The notes beneath the pieces were generated by a model. That model ran no database searches, was not told the DNA's origin, and saw only the letters and a list, made by a program, of their open reading frames with translations. From positions 2,095,001-2,159,000 of the forward strand of contig JAPWDM010000015.1 of NCBI GenBank assembly GCA_035578155.1: DNA of 64,000 nucleotides, read 5' to 3'. Made by a program: the position numbers and the translations under genes. Below, piece by piece: positions 55,502-64,000 of the stretch. Numbering within the stretch: position 1 is the first letter of the stretch; every line of letters begins with the position of its first letter. The DNA comes from Brachynemurus nebulosus. Its lineage: Eukaryota; Arthropoda; Insecta; Neuroptera; Myrmeleontidae.

Positions 55502-56339
55502 GTGAAACAAGTTTTCAAGTGCAATGTAATAAACTTAGAAACTGTAACAAAAGAAAAATTAGAGGACAAGAGTGAAAAGACTTGCATTTATCATAAGTAT
55601 AGTATAAATAAAAGATGTGCAGTGAAAAACGCTTTAATTTATAAAAAAAAAACAATAGATAGTTTGTAACTCTGTAGTTTGTAATAGTGTAAATATTTTT
55701 TTAAATTTTTTTGTAAATATTTTCTATAATTGTAAATAATTTATTTAGTAATAATTTTATGTATAAGTTTTTTCAATTTATTTTTTATACGTATATTTTA
55801 TAATTTTAGTTTAGAAATATAAATGTATTTAAGTATCTAATTATGTAAGAATAAGTATGTAAATAAAACAGTTTTTTACTATATAAACATCTTTCTTATT
55901 TTTTCTTGTACCTATTCAATTACAGGTTAATAACCAAACGAGACAAACAGTTATGTGTACAAAAAAACACATTTTTTTACGTACGCATACATAACAAAAA
56001 CCAGTTTTAAAACGTAAGAATCCACACACAAAAAAATACTCATTCATTTTTATAAACGACCTAGAGAAAAGATCATTGAAGATATACAACTACAAAAAAA
56101 ATTTCACTTTCGTTCAAACCCAAGATTAAACAAGGTCGTTAAACATAAACAATTAAAAAAGTTCGTTTTCACTCAAATGCAAAAATTGGGTGTCAAAAAA
56201 CTGGATGAACTTGTGGTGTGGGTGGGAGCGGACTAGGTCAATATAGATTAGCGGATTAATGGGACAATATGGGTCAATGGCTAGGGGTCAATAAATCCAT
56301 TAGTGCTCGAATCTGCATAGTCTTACTACTAATATGCTA
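55502..56339. other. Non-coding AT-rich stretch
   Basis: Apart from the read-through noted for the preceding ORF, no gene is seen. Several ATAAA-type polyadenylation-like signals occur near 55600-55870. Confidence 0.45.
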
Positions 56340-57034
56340 ACACTGAAACACAAACACTTAACACACATACAGATCCAGATTCGTCTGATGAAGAGGGACG
56401 GTCGACCAATTGCCGCACTGTCACTGTTACCGCTCTGGTGCACAATCCTCCTCAACTCAATAACACACAAGGTCCGTCAACCTCTGTACCAACGCGCAAT
56501 TCCAGGAACACCCGATCTTAATGAGCAATTTGATGAACCAGAACACATTTACACCAAGAAACGTGAAATAGAACGACACATCCACACACATACACAAACA
56601 CACACACACAAACACAAACAGTCCTTTCCCTTCCCTCTGTCCCTAATCCTACCTATCCTCTGAGGACACGAAAACGAACCAGGCTATCACAGCCGTCTGT
56701 CATTGAGCCAACATCTACGCTCCCACGAAAGTCTCGTCGTACGACCCAGTGTACCCTAAAATAGACGCATAACACCTCGTTTCAAGCAACAGCAACAACG
56801 ATATAAGGAGTAATGTGATAGTCCGTGAATGTACTACGGTACTTTTACGGATTTGTTTGGCACATTACCCTTCCACAGAGCCTAATACCTTGCATAATAT
56901 TATAGGTATAGGTGAATGTTACCCAGTACTGTCCTACTGAGTAGTGAGCGCCAGGTTGGCGTAAAAGTCTATAATAATACTGTATTTAAACTATAATATA
57001 CATAGTTGTTACAGGAAGATTGGTACGATTGGTA
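56340..57034 (+). pseudogene. Possible gypsy pol C-terminus and start of an LTR
   Basis: In one plus frame from about 56372, acidic/Ser-Thr-rich sequence (SDEEGRSTNCRTVTVTAL, PTRNSRNTRS) and then in another frame NPTYPLRTRKRTRLSQPS to about 56762. This resembles the low-complexity end of gypsy polyproteins. It is followed by AAGGAGTAA and TGTGATAGTCCG near 56815, which could be a polypurine tract and LTR start. No second LTR or conserved domain was found. It also contains a (CA)n tract at 56580-56620. Confidence 0.3.
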
Positions 57035-57038
57035 CATA

Positions 57039-57655
57039 TGTCGTGTCACGGAATTTTCCCTTGAACGCACAATGGGGTTCAGCTTCGTTCACCAGTGGTT
57101 CCACCAGAAAGTACGAACAATTAGTTGATAGGATCGCCAGTTGGTCTTTGTTACGTAAATACCAACAGAAAGCGCAATTGTAGTCACTGCTTGTAATATC
57201 TTGAAGATAACACTAATTCTAATTTTGTTTTATAAAACTTATTTTATTACACAACTGAAATTGACTAATTTTTGGTCTTTTAGAATAAAAGAATTATTTA
57301 ATTCTGAACAATTACTTTATTAAAAATCACTTAATCAAAGATTCGTCTTTACATTTCAAAATTCTATTTTACAATATTCTATATCTGAAAATAATTGATT
57401 CTTTTTATACAAAAATTCTAATACAAGAAATGTAATAATATAAATATTTTTGAGGGTGGAACAATGGGTCCGACAGAGTGGTATGAGCCGTTGGATGTTG
57501 ATAAGATTTGGTGTTTTCGCGCCGTTGTGCTAAAACACTGCAGCTGTTGAAATATTTGTCCATCCTGATGCATATGATTTTGTTGGCAGGATAGCGATAG
57601 CGAGCGTTATCGACAGGATGTAGATACGCGAGTGTTGATGGATCTTTATCGTATC
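57039..57655 (-). repeat. 3' LTR of element E, 5' edge deleted
   Basis: Copy of the right LTR beginning (left end) TGTCGTGTCACGG. Its inner end lacks the terminal bases and a short segment relative to the right copy, which carries an extra GGACAGGATGTAGATTCGCG-like stretch. Confidence 0.85.
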
Positions 57656-57669
57656 GGTGGGTCGTATTC

Positions 57670-59520
57670 TCAATACATATAGTCGTATTCTTCTAATTTT
57701 AATCGCCATCGGATCAATCTAGAAGACGGATCTTTATTATTCATAAGCCATTCGAGGGCTTTATGATCGGTGCGTATTAGGAATTTTTGACCGTATAGGT
57801 ACGGCCTAAAATTTTTAACAGACTCTACTATAGCAAGCAGTTCGCGTTCAGTCGTTGTATAATTTTGTTCGGCTGAATTCAGGGTGCGTGAGTAAAAACT
57901 AATTGGTAAGTCAATCGTGTTATCGTCATTCATTTGACTCAATATAGAGCCTATTCCCGGGTTCGAGGCATCAGTACCCAGTATGAGCATTTTATTAAAA
58001 TCCGGGTACTGTAGGATTGGTTTTTCGATTAATGCGTTTTTAAGAGAATTAAATGAATTTGAACAACTTTCTGTCCATTCAAATTTTTTATCTTTTTTCA
58101 ATAAATTAGTAAGTGGTTTGGCTTTTTCTGAAAAATTTTTGATAAATTTTCGATAATAGCCAACTAACCCAAGGAACGATTGTACGTCTCTTGCATTTTT
58201 GGGAATTTTTAAATTTTGTATTGTTTGCACCTTTCTAGGATTAGGGCGCAAGCCTTGTGAACTTATGACGTGGCCAAGGTACTCAATACTGTCGTGTAAA
58301 AATTCACATTTATCAATTTGTAATTTTAAGTTATGATTTTTTAAACAATTAAATACTTTTTGTAAACGTTCATTATGTTGTTGAATAGTTGAACCAAAAA
58401 CTACTATATCGTCAAGGTAGACGAAACAGTCAACGTATAGTATGTCTTTGAGAACAATATTCATTAGACGCTGGAAAGTAGCTGGAGCATTTTTTAATCC
58501 AAATGGCATACGTATATTTTCGTAATGACCACGAGGTATTGTAAATGCTGTTTTATGACGATCTTTCGGATCGATAAGTATCTGGTGAAAACCTGAAGCC
58601 AGGTCGAGTGTGCTAAAGTATTTAGCATTACTCAAATGAAAAAGTATGTCTTCTATATTAGGTAATGGATGCTTATCTTCGATTGAGATGTTATTCAATC
58701 GTCTATAATCGGTAACAATTCGCCACTTTTGCTTACCACTGGCGTCTAATTTCTTTGGGACCACCCAAATAGGTGCACTATAGGGTGAATTGTATTCTTT
58801 AATTATTCCGTTATCAAGCATTTCTTTTATTTGGTTTTTGACTTCGATTTCATGAATTTTAGGGAACCTGTAGTTTTTCACGTATATAGGTGTAGGATTG
58901 ATTACCTTAATTTCATGCATTAATGTATTCGTATGTGTTAATTTTTCGGTTGTTGAATGGAATAAATCTATATTATTTTTGCATAAATTTATTAATTCAT
59001 TTTTTTCTTGAACATTATTTAAATGATCAAGTCGAATATTTTCAAGTGTTTGACTACTTTTATTATTTGATATATTTAAAATATTATTTTTCTTAAAAGT
59101 AATGGATGACGGATTTGTTTTAATGGTTGCGCCATAATGAGTTAAAAAGTCGATTCCTAAGACTCCATGATGTGGTGTATTCATAATTAAAGTATTGATT
59201 ACTTGAAAATCGTAAGGAAATAAATTACCATCGGGCATTGATAAATTTAATTTAATTGGCCCTAATGTTTCTTTATATTCGGTTTCTGTACCACGTATTA
59301 TAACCTTGTTTTTAATATTAAATTGTTTTGGTATGAGTTTTTCATCGTGTACTAGCGATATACTTGCACCAGTATCGATTAAAAATGTAATTTGTTTATC
59401 ATTTGATTCAGGGCAATTAAATGTTAATTTTTTAGTATTTGAGGTAGTTAAAGCAGATACTCTATGGATGCTGAGTACATTGTATTGTATGTTACTTCGT
59501 TTGAAGAGCCTGCTTGATTG
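57670..59520 (-). pseudogene. pol: gypsy E protease, RT and truncated RNase H
   Basis: The frame is open from about 59520 (the first Met is at 59238). Protease: ITFLIDTGASISLV, then GVLGIDFL. RT: ISVEDKHPLP-like LPNIEDILFHL, STLDLASGFHQILI, MPFGLKNAPATFQRLMN, active site FVYLDDIVVFGS near 58410, CEFLHDSIEYLGHVIS. RNase H: LILGTDASNPGIGSIL, TTERELLAIVESVKNFR, IRTDHKALEWLM, then KLEEYDY, where it is cut and stops at 57670. RT Asp residues are all present. The missing part is the end of RNase H and the whole integrase. Confidence 0.88.
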
Positions 59521-59589
59521 ATCGATTGCTCGGCTCCGGCAGCAATCGATGGATTGTAGTTTAAATGCTCACTATTATTATTTCTAAAA

Positions 59590-60536
59590 GGAGGAGGTGC
59601 GTTATTTTGAAATGACTGTGCATACTTCTTTTTTCGACATTCTGCTTCGATATGTCCTTTATATTTGCAATAATTACAAATTTTTTGATTTTGATTTAAA
59701 TTATCTGAATTATTTTCAACGCGAGTTTTATTCGTGCAATTGCGAGTATTATGTGTTTTTGTCCTACAATTTTTGCAATATTTACCATTTTAATTGCTAC
59801 TATTATTGTGAAGAGTTCTATTAGTATTTTGAGTTCTAATAAAACTTTCTTCTTCTAATGCTTCTTTTAAAGCGTCATTTAATGTTCGTAATTTTGGACA
59901 AGTTAAGTGTAAACGCTGGGATATTTGAGGAATACATCCCGTTATGAATCTATTACAAAATGATTCTTCTATGATAGGAACTAACATATATTGAGATTGC
60001 GTATGCTCGTATCGGAGGTTTGACATTCGCTCCATTTTTAATTTATTAATTCGCGTATAAAATGATATTATATCTTCACTAGATTTTTGCGACATTGTTA
60101 CGAATTCATTTTCTATATGTATTGTTGTCCGTCACGGACTATGAAATGTGTGAATGATTTCGCGTGAAGATTCATACGTTAGGTCTTTCGATATTAACTG
60201 AATCCCTAAGTCGTACGGTAATTGGTTAGCTACAAATCTTATGATTTCTACTTCTTAACTGGGCGCATAATTAACTGTATTATGTACGCGTCTTAGAAAA
60301 TCTAAAGCACCGTTAGGTGTGTTATCAAATTTTCCTATCCAGTCCCTAAAGTTTAAAGGTTTGTAACCACAAAAATCATTTTCACTAATTAAATCTTCAT
60401 TACGATTTAAATTGTTTACAAATTCTTTGATTTGACTGAGTTGCTCAGGAGAAAACTTAGAAAAGTCTATAACCGTTGAACTATTAATCGAGCTGTTTGT
60501 TGAGCTACTTGGTTGTTGGTCGTCTAGTGGCATTTT
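59590..60536 (-). pseudogene. gag: gypsy E gag with two zinc knuckles, frameshifted
   Basis: ATG 60533. First part to 60255 (STVIDFSKFSPEQLSQIKEF, LNFRDWIGKFDNT), then stops/frameshift near 60250. The second part is 60095-59790 (DIISFYTRINKLKMERMSN, FCNRFITGCIPQISQRLHL). The third is read in another frame at 59780-59600 with two CCHC knuckles of form CX2CX4HX4C (CKNCRTKTHNTRNC and CNYCKYKGHIEAEC). Typical gypsy gag order. The knuckles contrast with elements A and C, which have none. Confidence 0.82.
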
Positions 60537-60721
60537 ACTTTGAAATGATATAAGTGGTAGGTAAAAAGGAAGGTTTTGTAAGTATGTTGTTAGAATTAAA
60601 TAATCTTTGAGGAATCAATTAAAATAACCGTAAATCGAACAAATCAAAAATACCGAAATTTAAAGACTTACTTGGATTGAGTTTTCTCTAATTTATTCAG
60701 ACCATTTGTATTGGCTCAGCA

Positions 60722-60826
60722 TGGAGTTGCGTATTGTTGTCCAACGTGGCTCGTCCAGATGATTTCCAGTTAGCGTGGAGTTGCGTATTGTTGTCCAACG
60801 TGGCTCGTCCAGTTGATTACCAAAAT
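60722..60826. repeat. 54-bp tandem duplication in element E leader
   Basis: Two adjacent copies share TGGAGTTGCGTATTGTTGTC and CAACGTGGCTCGTCCAG; the second is slightly diverged. It lies between gag start and primer site, so may affect the packaging/leader region. Confidence 0.85.
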
Positions 60827-60873
60827 TTTTCCAGTCTTCGTTATGTGGGTTCAGAAGATTCTTCTTTTTTCTT

Positions 60874-60891
60874 ATCCTGGCAGGATCGCCA
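60874..60891 (-). other. Primer binding site of element E
   Basis: Seven bases inside the 5' LTR the minus strand reads TGGCGATCCTGCCAGGAT, complementary to a tRNA 3' end with CCA. The tRNA species was not assigned with certainty. Confidence 0.6.
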
Positions 60892-60898
60892 CTTTTTG

Positions 60899-61541
60899 TG
60901 TCGTGTCACGGAATTTTCCCTTGAACACACAATGGGGTTCAGCTTCGTTCACCAGTGGTTCCACCAGAGAGTACGAACAATTAGTTGATAGGATCGCCAG
61001 TTGGTCTTTGTTACGTAAATGCCAACAGAAACCGTAATTGTAGTCACTGCTTGTAATATCTTGAAGATAACACTGACTTTAATTTTGTTTTATAAAACTT
61101 ATTTTATTACACAACTGAAATTGACTGATTTTTGGTCTTTTAGAATAAAAGAATTATTTAATCCTGAACAATTACTTTATTAAAAATCACTTAATCAAAG
61201 ATTCGTCTTTACATTTCAAAATTCTATTTTACAAGATTCTATATCTGAAAATAATTGATTCTTTTTATACAAAAATTCTAATACAAAAAATGTAATAATA
61301 TAAATAATTTTGAGGATGGAACAATGGGTCCGACAGAGTGGTGTGAGCCGTTGGATGTTGATAAGATTTGGTGTTTTCGCGCCGTTGTGCTAAAACACTG
61401 CAGCTGTTGAAATATTTGTCCATCCTGATGCGTATGATTTTGTTGACAGGATAGCGATAGCGAGCGTTATCGACAGGATGTAGATACGCGAGTGTGGACA
61501 GGATGTAGATTCGCGATGGATATGTATCGGTGGGTACCACA
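60899..61541 (-). repeat. 5' LTR of element E
   Basis: The minus strand starts TGTGGTACCCACCG (61541) and ends GTGACACGACA (60899). Followed on the right by CATA (61542-61545), the target duplication. Confidence 0.88.
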
Positions 61542-61545
61542 CATA

Positions 61546-61957
61546 TATAAGTAATAATAATAACTATATAATATATACATACATACCTAATTATGTATAT
61601 ACATATACACCCACATATACACACATGTACACATTTATTCATACATCCGCTCACCCACATATACATACCCATTCATATATATAGACATACATACACATCC
61701 ACACATACATATACATACAATATATATACTTATAAATAGTAAATAGTGTAATATATAAGTAATAATATAAATAACAGTTTTAACATAAATATGTAATTCT
61801 TGTCTTACATTCAATTCTTATCTTACAAAATTATGTAGAAAACTATAAATTTAAAACACAAAAACAAGTAATAATCGAATAATAATAATCTCAATTAGAC
61901 ATACTCCATACTGTACGTTCTTTATTTGTTCGCCATAAGATCAAAAAAGAAGAGAAA
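61546..61957. repeat. Low-complexity TA/CATA-rich stretch
   Basis: Degenerate (CATA)n, (ACAC) and TA repeats at about 61570-61735, then AT-rich sequence that may be the 3' untranslated end of the following minus-strand LINE. No gene. Confidence 0.7.
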
Positions 61958-63845
61958 TTACTCATTTAGTATGAATGATCTGGTGCATAGTAAAGTTTTA
62001 ACATAGTTATAGATTAATTTTAACTTCGGTACGGTTGCATTACAAAATAGATCCGGCAGATTTCTAATGCTTTCTTGTCTATTAGATAGTTTAGTAAGAA
62101 ATTCGTTACGTATAAAATTGTATTGTGGACATATAAAAATTAAGTGTTGTAGGTTTTCATTTACTCCTAAACTACAGAGGGCACAAATACTTTCAGTGTG
62201 AATTATATATACATGCTTATTAAGCACTATACGAATAAGATGTTTACCAGATGTGCGTAACTGCATAAAAAGACGGCTGTAACTAATCAGACATGTAAAT
62301 GTTAAGTATTTTTGTACTTCTTCACTAAGTGGAAGATTTTGATACAACAGACTATAGCTAGAGTTAGACACTCTCAGCATATCATCGTCAAGAAGCTGTT
62401 TAGAGTAAGCGTTAATGATAGAATTTATTTCCGACATACTAATACGTTCTGTTTGCCATAATTCTTCATAGTTTATTGAAAGCACAACTATTTAACTGTT
62501 TTACCCAGTTATATTTAGACGGTGTTAAACCATCCGCTATTGCAATATTTTTTAAACGATTATAACATAATTTTGGTAATCTATCATCGGACATGCTTTG
62601 TAAGGATTTCCACCAGCATAGGGTAAGATAGATAGCATTTAAACTTATTTTTCTACGACCGACTTCTAGTCGGATGATGTACCCAGGTGTATTTTTTGGC
62701 AACTGTAAGGGGTATTTAAAGAAATTTACCTGGACTTTTTCAATCTCCTCAAGATATCGCAAGCACCAAATAGGCGCAGCATATAAAAGTGATCAAATTA
62801 TAACAGAATCAAGTAGGCGTGTTCTAGCTTCCCATGAGAGGCAACCTGAATTAGCTAATGTAGAGATTACTCCATTGATAGATAAACGAGCTTTGTTTAT
62901 ATAAGTTTTCATGGTTTCAAAGAATAGTGCGGAGCTCACAAAAGGTGTACCCAAGTACATAGATCTGTTTGTAACTTCTAACTGTGAATCTCCGTATCTA
63001 AATGTTTCACAACTCCTCCTTTTACCTCCCCTTTTAAAAATCATCACCTTTGTTTTTTCTAAATTGATTTTTAAGTCATTTAAATGTGAATACTCATACA
63101 GTATCTTTAATTTTTTATTAATATCACCGTATGAATCCCCAAGTATCACTAAATCATCCGCATACAACAGCAGTAGCGCGTCATTTTTACCGTCAATATT
63201 TATGCCAATAGCTCCCCTTTCTTTGAAAAATGTTTCAATATCATTAATAAATATTGAAAACAACCAAGCGCTTAATGGTTCCCCTTGCATCACACCTTTT
63301 GTAACCTTAATTTTATTACTAAATTTATTATTTACTTTTATTCAAAGACACTCGGATTTATATTTATTATTCAAACACACTCGGATTTCTTCTACAGAAA
63401 TTGGGGTGTAAAACTCTTAAAATTGTACAATCTAACTCCATAGTGTTGCTATATATTTGAGTGTAAAAGTTTTCCCAGGCTTCAACTGTTAAAAAGTTAT
63501 TTTTTGTATTGGCTCGACCGCGGAATTTATTTAGAGTTTGCCAAAACGTAGCAGAGTCCTTAACATTTGAGATCTTTTGTACAATATCATTTTTGTATTG
63601 TTTTTTCTTATCTTTTAAAAGTTTTATGTAGTTTTTCTTTTCCAATAAATAAATGTCACAGTTTGATTGTTCAAAATTCTTGCGGCTGCACTTTTTCTTA
63701 ACACGCATTTTAGCATTTTTGCAATCTGAATCGAACCATGAATTTTTCATAAAGCACTTTACATGAGATTTTGAAGGATTAAAATCATAATACATTTGCA
63801 AAACGTTACATACCTCATCAATTGCAGAAATAAAATTATAGGGTA
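61958..63845 (-). pseudogene. Decayed LINE (non-LTR retrotransposon) ORF2
   Basis: Minus strand, from about 63845 to 61958. The endonuclease-RT linker (NSWFDSDCKNAKMRVKKK, FWQTLNKFRGRAN) lies in 63801-63367. Then a jump to the RT palm GVMQGEPLSAWLFSIFINDI with YADDLVILGDS near 63155 (63293-62793). Then the thumb and C-terminal parts (62762-62466, 62485-61958) ending with a Cys/His-type segment (ESICALCSLGVNENLQHLIF). RT motifs before the palm are missing, and three frameshifts occur. I/Jockey-like by layout; clade not resolved. The 5' part and endonuclease are outside or lost. Confidence 0.8.
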
Positions 63846-64000
63846 CGGTGGGCCAAGAGTACGCACTTAACTTATTTTTATATGTATTTATTTTATATTG
63901 ATTTTTTAAATAAAATTTTTTACATATATCAAATTACTACATATTAAATAACATAAAAATATTCTCTCTTATACTAAAAAATGAAACATTATTGAGAAAA
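63846..64000. other. AT-rich window end, nothing recognised
   Basis: No feature seen, except GC-richer GGGTACGGTGGGCC just before it, which could be the point of 5' truncation of the LINE. Confidence 0.5.

Larger units (their letters stand above)
57039..61541 (-). mobile_element. Ty3/gypsy element E, internally deleted
   Basis: LTRs about 57039-57655 and 60899-61541 (about 3% different), flanked by CATA (57035-57038 and 61542-61545). Minus strand: primer site, leader, gag with two CCHC knuckles, protease, RT, and RNase H cut at EEYDY. The integrase, polypurine tract and first few bases of the 3' LTR are deleted, joining RNase H straight to the LTR. Confidence 0.9.

Overview
The window is about 64 kb of very AT-rich animal DNA with no convincing host gene. 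It is built almost entirely from transposable elements, many nested in one another. The element types (BEL/Pao, several Ty3/gypsy elements, LINEs, piggyBac, pogo-like and hAT transposons, a tRNA-headed SINE and a Maverick/Polinton) together with a TATA box plus TCAGT initiator point to an arthropod, most likely an insect. The species cannot be named from the sequence.

Layout. 250-6186: a young BEL/Pao retrotransposon with near-identical LTRs and a 5-bp target duplication, but a frameshifted gag and most of the integrase deleted. 7212-11950: a decayed piggyBac element at a TTAA site, itself carrying a 744-bp SINE-like insertion (10726-11469) that folds into a 258-bp-arm hairpin. 12.0-16.4 kb: no gene seen. 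16435-~24988: gypsy element A (+ strand), interrupted by a truncated LINE (~17790-18900) and by a complete pogo-like transposon (21578-24000).

~24988-36215 and 55056-~55100: a decayed Maverick/Polinton with adenovirus/adintovirus-like modules. On the minus strand it has a structural-protein candidate, an adenain-like protease, a pX-like protein and a parvovirus-type phospholipase A2. Divergently on the plus strand it has a packaging ATPase and an integrase C-terminus. Further right come a protein-primed type B DNA polymerase, an unknown gene overlapping the polymerase start, and coiled-coil genes. Together these cover genome replication (PolB), integration (integrase), maturation (protease), packaging (ATPase) and capsid/entry functions (pX, PLA2). 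Nearly all are broken. The major capsid gene is not in the window, probably lost at the chimeric left junction.

36216-55055: gypsy element C (- strand, LTRs about 2% diverged, ATAT flanks), inserted in the Polinton coiled-coil gene. Between C's LTRs lies gypsy element D (3' LTR 36849-37342, pol to ~46505). D's reverse transcriptase is split by a hAT transposon (41088-45604, 8-bp target duplication), which carries a 441-bp-arm palindrome. 57039-61541: gypsy element E (- strand, CATA target duplication, integrase deleted), inserted beside a possible further retroelement remnant. ~61900-63850: a decayed LINE on the minus strand.

The nesting gives a relative order: Polinton, then C, then D, then hAT; and A, then LINE and pogo. 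Confidence is high for the element classes and for boundaries supported by target duplications. It is lower for single hypothetical ORFs and for which Polinton or retroelement the 55-57 kb stretch belongs to.
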